In this document: one piece after another, positions 16,166 through 24,134 of the stretch
Position numbering within the stretch: the first letter of the stretch is position 1
Layout: every line of letters starts with the position of its first letter
Source: Ruminococcus flavefaciens
GTDB taxonomy: Bacteria > Bacillota > Clostridia > Oscillospirales > Ruminococcaceae
Assembly: GCF_900108555.1 (NCBI RefSeq)
Contig: NZ_FNWV01000010.1
Location: 1-64,000, forward strand
Reading direction: 5' to 3'
Length of the DNA stretch: 64,000 bases
Program-made: the position numbers and the translations under genes
The notes under the pieces: generated by a model
What the model was told of the DNA's origin: nothing
What the model saw: only the letters and a program-made list of their open reading frames with translations
Databases searched by the model: none

Positions 16166-18145
16166 ATGAAAAACCATCTCTCCAACCGAATAACCGCTTC
16201 TGTAATGAGCCTCGCAATGGCAGTTACTGCACTTCCGTTATATGCTATGCCCGCTGTTGCTGCAACTCCGTCGGGAAATATAGCAGCTGTCAGAAACGTA
16301 GGGCTGTCTCAGACTATGAAGGTAGACTCTGTATACAAGGGCACTTTCCCGGAGGGCGGTGCTGACTCTGTTACATTCACTCTGAGCACAAGCTACTCGG
16401 GACAGAGCTTTTCATACGGCTTCGGCTGCTCAACTGAGGAAGATCCTTACTGGCTCGAACTTGACAAGAGCGGCAAGTGGATGGAAGGCGGAAAAAATTC
16501 AAAGGTAGAGGGTACTGCCTGCAAGCTTGACAAATCATCGAGCACTATCACTATCGACCTTAAAAAGGCTGGTATAAAGCCGGGCGGCTCATTTGAATTC
16601 AGATGCTATTATTCAGCACACTGGGATAACTCCAAGAGTGATATGGTTGACAACTCCGTAACTCTCACAAGTGTTGATTTCAAGGGTGGAAGCAGCTCAT
16701 CTTCTTCATCTTCAAGCAGCAGCTCATCTACAACATCAAAGAACGCAAAGAGCGGCGCATGGAGCTTCAAGGACAACAAGGACGGTACTGCTACAATTTC
16801 ATCAACTGTAACAAAACAGCTTGATGACCTTGATTATAAGCTCACAGTAGGCTATGATGAGGACTATTACACTTCAAAGGGAGAAAAGATAACAGACGAC
16901 TCCCCTATCAACAGCCATAAATTCAAGTACAGCGATTTCGGCATAACCGAGACCGAGGGCATTACCATAGAGTCACTTGATGTTATCGTCGAGACAGATT
17001 TCGACGTTGATAAATTCATGTACGGCTGCGGAACCAACGTAGAAAAAGGCTCTCCTGCCGATACAGAATACGCTAAGAGCGGTATAATAGAGGGCAAGGA
17101 TACTGCCGGCTACTGGTACAACGAAATGGGCGAGGACTCACGCAAGGAATTCGAGGACGCAGGCGTTGAATTCGGTATCAAGGATATAGGCGAAGGTACG
17201 ACTCTCGAAAGCGCCGGCAAATGGATAGAATGTGTATGGGACGTTCCTGCCGAAGTACAGAAATATCAGACCACAGCAGGAAACGATTCTATCGGCTTCC
17301 AGTTCTGGTACGGCACAAAGGATGCTGCAAAGTATACCGAGATCACCGAAAAAGATGATGTTACTATCACAAGTGCTGCACTTACATATACAATAACCAA
17401 GACTATCCCCTATACCAAGTCTGTAAAGAATACTATAGGCAAGTCGCTTGACTGCACAGCTACATCTGATTCTAAGAAGAACCTTGAAGTTGATTATGCC
17501 GACCTTGGTATAGAGAAAGATATGAAGGTCTACGCTATCAGATTTGATGTTTCCGCAAAGAAGGACGTAAAGAAGCTTGTTTACGGCACAGGTACAGGCA
17601 CGACAAATAAAGCTGATGATTACTGGTATCAGGAGCCTGTAAACTCTGTTATACTCAACGCAGGCAAGTCCGCAGAGATAATGTGGGTACTTCCTACGAC
17701 CATCACAGGTGACAAGCCCGAAAAGAACATCGTAAATCCTGACGGAAAGGTCGTATTCGGCTATTACTACGGTGAGTCCGACTCTATCACAGTTGACGAT
17801 ATCGAGGTATACTACGATGTAGTTGAGACAACAACAACTACTACGACCACGACCACTACTACAACCACCACAACGACTACTTCGCCCACACCAAAGGTAA
17901 CAGTATGGGGCGATGCTAACTGCGACGGCGACATGGATCTCAGCGACGCCGTGATCATAATGCAGAGCCTTGCAAATCCTAACAAGTACGGCGTAAATGG
18001 TACTGACGATCACCACATCACCGAACAGGGTATCGCAAACGGTGACGTATACCAGAACGGTACAGGACTCACATCAAACGATGCTGCATCTATACAGAAG
18101 AGACTTCTCAATCTCATTACTGAGCTTCCCGAGTCATATAAATAA
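16166..18145 (+). CDS. Secreted dockerin protein with three beta modules
   Basis: A 659-residue secreted protein of unknown activity. A signal peptide (cut near AMPAVAA, about residue 33) is followed by a beta-rich module, a Ser-rich linker (about 177-192) and two more modules. The three share a pattern: (F/L)xYGxGx, then YW, then AGK/SGK, then a W or YY strand near the end. Examples are SYGFGCS...YWLEL, MYGCGTN...YWYNE and VYGTGTG...YWYQE. A Thr-rich linker (about 555-572) leads to a type I dockerin with DANCDGDMDLSDAVIIMQSL and a second, weaker EF-type half. No catalytic site is evident, so carbohydrate binding or a structural cellulosomal role is inferred. Confidence 0.8.
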   Translation: MKNHLSNRITASVMSLAMAVTALPLYAMPAVAATPSGNIAAVRNVGLSQTMKVDSVYKGTFPEGGADSVTFTLSTSYSGQSFSYGFGCSTEEDPYWLELDKSGKWMEGGKNSKVEGTACKLDKSSSTITIDLKKAGIKPGGSFEFRCYYSAHWDNSKSDMVDNSVTLTSVDFKGGSSSSSSSSSSSSSTTSKNAKSGAWSFKDNKDGTATISSTVTKQLDDLDYKLTVGYDEDYYTSKGEKITDDSPINSHKFKYSDFGITETEGITIESLDVIVETDFDVDKFMYGCGTNVEKGSPADTEYAKSGIIEGKDTAGYWYNEMGEDSRKEFEDAGVEFGIKDIGEGTTLESAGKWIECVWDVPAEVQKYQTTAGNDSIGFQFWYGTKDAAKYTEITEKDDVTITSAALTYTITKTIPYTKSVKNTIGKSLDCTATSDSKKNLEVDYADLGIEKDMKVYAIRFDVSAKKDVKKLVYGTGTGTTNKADDYWYQEPVNSVILNAGKSAEIMWVLPTTITGDKPEKNIVNPDGKVVFGYYYGESDSITVDDIEVYYDVVETTTTTTTTTTTTTTTTTTSPTPKVTVWGDANCDGDMDLSDAVIIMQSLANPNKYGVNGTDDHHITEQGIANGDVYQNGTGLTSNDAASIQKRLLNLITELPESYK

Positions 18146-18234
18146 GAAGATGATCTCGGGACAAACCGTTTTTCACAAGCTGTTTTACCGAAAAATGGTA
18201 AAATTATACATTATATAAAAAACAAACATTGTTC

Positions 18235-18266
18235 AAGAGCTGCCGTTATCGGGCAGCTCTTTTTTA
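18235..18266 (+). terminator. Terminator after the dockerin protein gene
   Basis: Stem AGAGCTGCC/GGCAGCTCT with loop around GTTATC, then a run of seven T. Confidence 0.9.
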
Positions 18267-18445
18267 TGGAAAACACCGAAAAACGTCAAAATAGCCTTGT
18301 TTTTTCGCGTTTCATCTTCCATTTCAGTTCCAAGCGTGATATAATGAAATCTGCCGTTTAACATAATCATATAACAATAAGCGGTATTCGTGTTGTAAAA
18401 AGCACAAAATGATATATATCGACACAATTATAGAAGGAGAAAAAT

Positions 18446-20716
18446 ATGAATGTCAAAAGATTTTTAGTGTCTGTGCTTTCCTTTGCATTATGTACAGGAC
18501 AGCTTTCCACATTCGCTGCCAACGCTGAATATCCTCACAACGTTACTTCAAACAGCTCAGCTGCGATCGCTTATGCAGATACAGCGGAAGTAACAGCACA
18601 AGCCAACATTCATTCCGTTAAGGGAGCATCACAGGCAGCCGCCATAAACGCTCTTGGTGATGTGAATAACGACAAGTTTATTGACGCAAACGATGCATCG
18701 CTGATACTGAAGGCATACGCAAAGATCTCAAACAATATGTCCTCAGGTCTTACCTTTGAACAGGCTAATGCAGCTGATGTAAACACAGATCATCACATTG
18801 ATTCTATCGACGCTTCGTGCATACTTTCATATTACTCCTACGCCTCCACAAACGGGACTCTTTCGCTTGAGGACTTCCTCAAGACTGACAAGCCGTCCAC
18901 AACAACGACCACTACTACAGCAGCCCCTGCCACGACTACAACGACAGCTGTATCAACAACTGTCTCCAAGACCACAACTGCTGTATCCACCTCAAAAACC
19001 TCTTCATCATCTAAAGCAACCACAACAACAACAACAACAACAACAGCAGCAGCCTCCTCAACTACGACCACAAAGGCTGTAACATCATCGACTACTGCTG
19101 CATCAACAACTACAACAGCTGCACCTGTCGTATCTATAGTATCAGCACCTCCAACAACATCAACAACAAGCGTTACAAGTTCTGCTGCTACAACTACTTC
19201 CGTGACCACAACAGCTGTTCCCACATCAACAACTACACTTACCGCTGCAACTACTACTTATCAGGATCCTTACAAAGTACAGGGAATAAAGCTCAGCAAG
19301 ACCGAGATGACTCTTACTGTAGGCGACGGCGGCGGAATATCATACGTTACTATGCTCCCACTGACTGTAACAGACTATCGTGATATATGGAGCTGCTCCG
19401 ACGAGCGCGTAGCAATAGTTGACAACGAAGGCTGGATATTCCCTCTTGCTGAAGGAAACTGCATAGTCACCGTACAGAGCATAAACAACCCTGCCGTCAA
19501 GGCTGAGATAAAGGTCACAGTAAAGGACCCCAACAAGGTAACATCAATGAAGCTCAGCAAATACAATATGTCCATACCTATAGGCGGCGGCGATATAGCT
19601 TATGTGACGATGCTTCCTTCAAGTGCGACAAACAAGAAAGAAACATGGAAAAGCTCTGACGAAAGCGTCGCAACCGTTGATCCATCAGGCTGGGTAAGCG
19701 GTGTTTCCGAAGGAACCTGTACAATAACAGTCACAAGCAGATCAAATCCTGATGTAAAAGCAACTATAAATGTTATAGTAACCGATCCGAAAAAGGTAAG
19801 AGAGATAAAGCTTAGCAAATACGAAATGGATATTGCTGTGGGCGGCAAGGATATCGCATACGTTACAATGCTCCCATTAACAGCAGAAAACACCGAGGAA
19901 GTATGGACAAGCTCAAATCCTGCAATCGCCAGCGTTGACGCGTACGGCAATATCAAGGGTATAGCACCAGGAAAGTGCGTAATATCAGTAATAAGCAAAG
20001 CAAACCCGAATATAAAGGCTGATATATCAGTTACAGTACACAGCGGTTCTGTTGTCACTACTTCTTCAACATCTTCAACTACTACCACAACAACAACTAC
20101 TACGACACTGACTTCAACTACCACAACATCGACCACTACAACTACTTCAACTGCCACAACTACAGTAACTCAGTCCGCACACCTTGTTCAGACAATAAAC
20201 GGTGCAACATATATCGACGGTATATTAGTTGTAAACAAGACCTACAGTCTCCCCGAAAACTTTAGTGCGACTGCACTTAATCCCCTTGCACTTGACAGCT
20301 TCAACAAGCTTGCAGAAGATGCTGCAAAGCTGGGACTCAAGATACAGTGTTCATCAGGCTTCCGTTCATACGCTACACAGAAAGCGATATACAATAACTA
20401 TGTAGCTTCCGACGGACAGGCAGCAGCCGATACATATTCCGCAAGACCGGGACATTCGGAACACCAGACAGGTCTTGCCATAGACGTAAATTCCATAAGC
20501 AATGATTTCTTAGGAACTCCCGAGTGTGAATGGCTCGCAAAGAACGCTCACAAATACGGCTTTATAATCCGTTATCCAAAGGGCAAGGAAGCCATAACAG
20601 GCTATCGCTATGAACCGTGGCATATAAGATATCTCGGAGTAGATACAGCCACAGCAGTTTACAACAGCGGTCTGTGCCTTGAAGAATACCTTGGTATCGA
20701 CTCATACTACAGATAA
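18446..20716 (+). CDS. Dockerin-Big2-VanY D,D-carboxypeptidase
   Basis: A 756-residue secreted protein. Order: signal peptide (cut near FAANA, about 28); N-terminal dockerin at about 70-135 with two calcium loops (DVNNDKFIDANDASLIL and DVNTDHHIDSIDASCIL); Thr-rich linker about 150-275; three Big_2 Ig-like repeats about 282-535, each starting LSKxxM and containing AYVTMLP-like strands; second Thr linker; VanY-type peptidase about 575-745. The peptidase has SxHxxGxAxD as HSEHQTGLAIDVN and the final EPWHIRY, both complete, so activity is expected. Such enzymes trim the D-Ala end of peptidoglycan stems. A dockerin on a wall peptidase is unusual. Confidence 0.85.
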   Translation: MNVKRFLVSVLSFALCTGQLSTFAANAEYPHNVTSNSSAAIAYADTAEVTAQANIHSVKGASQAAAINALGDVNNDKFIDANDASLILKAYAKISNNMSSGLTFEQANAADVNTDHHIDSIDASCILSYYSYASTNGTLSLEDFLKTDKPSTTTTTTTAAPATTTTTAVSTTVSKTTTAVSTSKTSSSSKATTTTTTTTTAAASSTTTTKAVTSSTTAASTTTTAAPVVSIVSAPPTTSTTSVTSSAATTTSVTTTAVPTSTTTLTAATTTYQDPYKVQGIKLSKTEMTLTVGDGGGISYVTMLPLTVTDYRDIWSCSDERVAIVDNEGWIFPLAEGNCIVTVQSINNPAVKAEIKVTVKDPNKVTSMKLSKYNMSIPIGGGDIAYVTMLPSSATNKKETWKSSDESVATVDPSGWVSGVSEGTCTITVTSRSNPDVKATINVIVTDPKKVREIKLSKYEMDIAVGGKDIAYVTMLPLTAENTEEVWTSSNPAIASVDAYGNIKGIAPGKCVISVISKANPNIKADISVTVHSGSVVTTSSTSSTTTTTTTTTTLTSTTTTSTTTTTSTATTTVTQSAHLVQTINGATYIDGILVVNKTYSLPENFSATALNPLALDSFNKLAEDAAKLGLKIQCSSGFRSYATQKAIYNNYVASDGQAAADTYSARPGHSEHQTGLAIDVNSISNDFLGTPECEWLAKNAHKYGFIIRYPKGKEAITGYRYEPWHIRYLGVDTATAVYNSGLCLEEYLGIDSYYR

Positions 20717-20721
20717 ACAGC

Positions 20722-20752
20722 AAAGCTGCCGAAGTCTCGGCAGCTTTATTTT
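20722..20752 (+). terminator. Terminator after the VanY gene
   Basis: Stem AAAGCTGCCGA/TCGGCAGCTTT with loop AGTC, then ATTTTAT. Confidence 0.85.
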
Positions 20753-20853
20753 ATATGAAAGCAGCCTTCCGAAGCTTCGCCGTATGTCGGGAAGCTATTC
20801 ACGGGAACAAGACTGCTCCACCTCCTGACGACGCGCTCATATTGCCGCTTACA

Positions 20854-21076
20854 TTATATTATGCAGAAAGCGAAAAAAAGTACAAAGAAATTTCTTACAG
20901 CACACATAAATATTATTGTAAATATTGTCAGAATTATGTAACCGATGAAATACATTCCGTAAGCAATTGATTTCCAAACTGTATTCAAACCGTGATTGCT
21001 CTGTTATTGCAAATCCGTCCCCCATGATATATAATATAGTCATACCAAGGAAAAACACACTCATAAAAAACTTCAT
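20854..21076 (-). pseudogene. Small membrane protein gene with a frameshift
   Basis: ATG 21076 follows a strong GGGGGG site and encodes a hydrophobic start (MKFFMSVFFLGMTILYIMGD). The direct frame then degrades. Skipping one base near 20990-21000 gives a continuation with a second clean hydrophobic segment (YGMYFIGYIILTIFTIIFMC) and a stop at 20854-20856. The joined product is a two-helix membrane protein of about 73 residues, so a +1 shift (mutation or programmed) is inferred. No family is recognised. Apart from this and the hairpin at 21178-21205, I see nothing in the 20753-21306 gap. Confidence 0.45.
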
Positions 21077-21177
21077 TGTTCCCCCCGTGAAGTGTCTAAC
21101 ATACCTCCGGACGCTTCAACTGAGACGGACTCGCACACACCCCGTCTATGAACACACCTTTCAGGAAAAAGAGGAAA

Positions 21178-21215
21178 AACCGCCGGCGCAATAGTGTCGG
21201 CGGTTCTCTTTTTCG
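21178..21215. terminator. Bidirectional terminator-like hairpin
   Basis: Stem AACCGCCG/CGGCGGTT (21178-21185 and 21198-21205) with T-rich tails on both strands. Which transcript it ends is unclear. Confidence 0.6.
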
Positions 21216-21306
21216 CATTGTTTTATTTTTTCAAAAACTTTTTTCTGAATTTCTGTCACAAAAGCTTTGAAAAAAGCGTTTATATAAGTGTGGGGACAAT
21301 CAGTAA

Positions 21307-21439
21307 CATATAAAAGTGATTTGAATGGCATAAAAGGCCGACCTGCGCACTTGGTCTGTGTATACAGATAACAGCTGCAATATTTGTGCAAAGGTCATAG
21401 GCACTGTGCTTTTTATGCTTAACAAATCACCTTTATATG
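21307..21439 (+). ncRNA. Structured leader or MITE upstream of lipoprotein gene
   Basis: A 133-bp element bounded by a 17-bp inverted repeat with one mismatch (21307-21323 and 21423-21439). Inside, further arms stack: GCATAAAAG/CTTTTTATGC, GCC/GGC, GACCT/AGGTC and GCAC/GTGC, capped by a small hairpin TCTGT-N4-ACAGA. It ends 12 bp before the AAAGGAG site of the lipoprotein gene. It fits either a cis-regulatory RNA or a miniature inverted-repeat transposon. No known riboswitch was recognised. Confidence 0.5.
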
Positions 21440-21462
21440 AAAAAACCGAAAGGAGCCCCGAC

Positions 21463-23928
21463 ATGAATAAAAACTCATCACGAATACTTGCATTTACTTT
21501 TTCAGCTTGTATCGCACTTTGTTCCTGTTCCGAAACAAAAAAGAATTCTCACGACTCTGAAAAGCAGTCATTAAAGGAAAACAACTCAGCAACACAGTCT
21601 CTTACTGAGCTTTCCGAAAACTCATACAAGCTGGTAAAATACAAAACTATCGACAAGGCAGCATACCTTTATGATATAACGAGAGCAAAGGACGGCTTTT
21701 ACTACGCCAGCGGCGACGATACAAGCCACACTAACGCTGACTCCGCCGCTTCCGCTCCGTATATATATAAAATAAGCTCAGACTTTTCAGATTTTCAGAA
21801 AATAGAGCTTGAACTTCCCGAAGCCGCCAAGCAAGCCGATGAAATAAACAACTTCATAGTTTATAACGCAAACGGCGATATTGCAGTTTTTTACACATTT
21901 ATCGACAATGGTGATATGGAAGAGCCCGAAGAATACGATGAAAACTTCGATTATGAAGCTTTTTACGAAAATCAGACAGCTTCCTACGGCATCTGCTTCT
22001 ATAATAATGACGGAACCATCAGGAAGTTCATTGACTTAGGCAGCATGGAGTCCGAAAATTCAGAGGACGATAGCTTAATTTATCATTTAGCCATAGCAAT
22101 GCCCGACAGTGATACTGTAGTTACATTTTACAGCCATAATAAAATAGATATCTTCAAAAGCGATGCAAACCATGAAACTATCACTGTTCCCGATGAGTTT
22201 TTACAATACTGCGATCCTCAGCTCCTTACAGGCAGCGACGGAAAAAGCTATCTGAGCATTGTCTCTGCCGGTAAAGATCCCAGTTCAACACAAAACAAGA
22301 TACTTGAAATAGATACAGATACCAATGAGCTGAAAGACCCTTTTTATACTGAAAATTCGGCTAATTACATTCCGACAGGTCCATATCATTACATCACGGG
22401 CTGCGGCGACTATCTGTTCATCGGCAGCAATGAAGATGAAGTCATGGGCATAAAGGCTGACGGAACATCTGAAACTATCCTCAAATGGGTAGATGCAGAT
22501 ACAACAGAAATGCGTATCATTCCTGCTGACAATGACGAATTCTACTGCCTCAGCTACAATAATTACGGTAATGAGCCTTCCCTTGAGCTGTATAAGCTCG
22601 TACACCGCCAGGCAGGCGAGCTCGACAATGTACAGATCATAACAATGGCTTCATTCGGCTCTAATCCGCTGAATTCCTATATAAGCAAGTTCAACCGCGA
22701 ACAGGATAAGTACAGGATACAGTCCGTTGACTATTCAACTGAGCTTACTCCAGAGGATATGGAGGACAAGTCTCCTCAGTCCATTGCCGAACGAAACAAA
22801 AACGACTTCAACAAGCTTGAAATTGATATAACCGCAGGCAAATGCCCTGATATATTGATGCTGAGCAGAAGCGATACCGCACTTCTCGGCAAAAAGGGTG
22901 CGCTTCTTGACCTCTATACCCTTATGGATAATGACTCCGAGGTCAACCGTGATACGGTAGCACCAAATATACTCAAGGCACTTGAAAGCCGCGAAGGCAA
23001 GCTCTACTCGATAACACCGAGCTTTACAGTCAATACCTTTGCAGCAAAGAAGAAATTCGTTGACCACGAAAACTGGACATTGCAGGAAATGATCGACCTT
23101 TACGACAGAATGGATACCGCTTCCAAGCGTTACAGTACAATGGACAAATCCGAGGTATTCTGTATGATGCTATACGCCGACAGCGACCTCGTTGACATAG
23201 AAAGATCGGAATGTCATTTTGACACCCCCGAGTTCATAGAAAAACTGAAATTCTGCAACAGATTTGTTGACGAAATGGAATTTGCCGACAAGTCCGGCGA
23301 TGATGCCTACCAAAGGTATTGGGAGGAATATTCACGCAGATTTACAGACGATCAGGATATCATTTCAAATGTGATGCTCTGCGGTGACCGCGATCTTGGC
23401 TATGAACAGATCGAATTCGGCGAAGATATCACATTGGTCGGATTTCCCACATCAAACGGCAAGGGCGGCAAGCTCGAGCCGAGCTATGAATTCTCTATAG
23501 GTGCAGGATCATCTGTTAAGGAAGGTGCATGGGAGTTCATCAAGATGATACTCAGCGACGCTTCCGATGAGAATATCGACGCAGGCAAGGGCAACATTTC
23601 AGACGGCTATCCTGTTTTAATGAAGGATCTCGACAATAAGATCGACAGTATGTCTAAGGTAAAAGCTTACGATGAAAACGGAAATTTAATAGAGTCAACG
23701 ACCTACACTATACAGGGTATCCCCATAAACACTCCCACAAAGGAAGAGCTTGCAGACCTTAAACGATATATACTCAGCTGTGATACATTAAAGTATTCAA
23801 TGGACGATGATGCTTATGCAATATGCATTGAAGAAGCAGAAGAGTACTTCCATGGCGGAAAGTCCGCAGAGGAAGCTGCTAAAATGATGCAGAACCGCAT
23901 ATCTCTCATTGTCAGCGAGAAGAGCTGA
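21463..23928 (+). CDS. Lipoprotein related to family 1 solute-binding proteins
   Basis: An 821-residue predicted lipoprotein: N-terminal hydrophobic stretch, then ALCSCSE as lipobox. Residues about 45-390 are beta-rich and acidic and may form a propeller-like sensor (repeated YKISSDF- and DNDEFYCLSYNN-like strands). The C-terminal 430 residues resemble an ABC sugar-binding protein (SYISKFNREQDKYRI, DITAGKCPDILML, GKLYSITPSFTVNT, GAGSSVKEGAWEFIKMIL). No permease gene is adjacent, so a sensory or orphan binding role is possible. ATG 21463 follows CGAAAGGAGCC; the frame opens at 21358 inside the structured leader. Confidence 0.75.
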   Translation: MNKNSSRILAFTFSACIALCSCSETKKNSHDSEKQSLKENNSATQSLTELSENSYKLVKYKTIDKAAYLYDITRAKDGFYYASGDDTSHTNADSAASAPYIYKISSDFSDFQKIELELPEAAKQADEINNFIVYNANGDIAVFYTFIDNGDMEEPEEYDENFDYEAFYENQTASYGICFYNNDGTIRKFIDLGSMESENSEDDSLIYHLAIAMPDSDTVVTFYSHNKIDIFKSDANHETITVPDEFLQYCDPQLLTGSDGKSYLSIVSAGKDPSSTQNKILEIDTDTNELKDPFYTENSANYIPTGPYHYITGCGDYLFIGSNEDEVMGIKADGTSETILKWVDADTTEMRIIPADNDEFYCLSYNNYGNEPSLELYKLVHRQAGELDNVQIITMASFGSNPLNSYISKFNREQDKYRIQSVDYSTELTPEDMEDKSPQSIAERNKNDFNKLEIDITAGKCPDILMLSRSDTALLGKKGALLDLYTLMDNDSEVNRDTVAPNILKALESREGKLYSITPSFTVNTFAAKKKFVDHENWTLQEMIDLYDRMDTASKRYSTMDKSEVFCMMLYADSDLVDIERSECHFDTPEFIEKLKFCNRFVDEMEFADKSGDDAYQRYWEEYSRRFTDDQDIISNVMLCGDRDLGYEQIEFGEDITLVGFPTSNGKGGKLEPSYEFSIGAGSSVKEGAWEFIKMILSDASDENIDAGKGNISDGYPVLMKDLDNKIDSMSKVKAYDENGNLIESTTYTIQGIPINTPTKEELADLKRYILSCDTLKYSMDDDAYAICIEEAEEYFHGGKSAEEAAKMMQNRISLIVSEKS

Positions 23929-23985
23929 GTATATAAAAGACATCTTCTATTATGCTTTTTTCATAATATTCTCTATATTTCAGGG

Positions 23986-24017
23986 AAACGGCAGTCATAA
24001 TAATGGCTGCCGTTTTT
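23986..24017 (+). terminator. Terminator after the lipoprotein gene
   Basis: Stem AAACGGCAG/CTGCCGTTT with a 12-nt loop, followed by TTTTCTTT. Confidence 0.85.
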
Positions 24018-24037
24018 CTTTACAAAAAAATTTTCAT

Positions 24038-24090
24038 GATATTCAATGGTTTTCCGTTGAAAAAAACACTTTTTCAGCCCCCTTATAGAA
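24038..24090. repeat. 53-bp dispersed repeat, copy 1
   Basis: This stretch (starting GATATTCAATGGTTTT) matches the reverse strand of 48626-48678 at about 44 of 53 positions without gaps. Both copies lie in 3' intergenic DNA just beyond genes. The function is unknown. Confidence 0.65.
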
Positions 24091-24095
24091 AGCAT

Positions 24096-24127
24096 AAAAA
24101 ATCGGCACAGCTTTCGCCGTGCCGATA
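24096..24127 (-). terminator. Terminator of the GH5 operon
   Basis: Stem ATCGGCAC/GTGCCGAT. On the minus strand it is followed by TTTTTTATG, ending the leftward GH5 pair. Confidence 0.85.
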
Positions 24128-24134
24128 ATTATAT

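Noticed and set aside
17138-18016. 292-codon antisense frame in the dockerin protein gene
   Set aside because: Cys/Val/Tyr-rich antisense shadow without a ribosome site.
18890-20170. Repetitive ACA/ACT triplet stretches, considered as CRISPR or satellite DNA
   Set aside because: They encode Thr-rich linkers in frame; no regular repeat-spacer structure. No CRISPR array was seen in the window.
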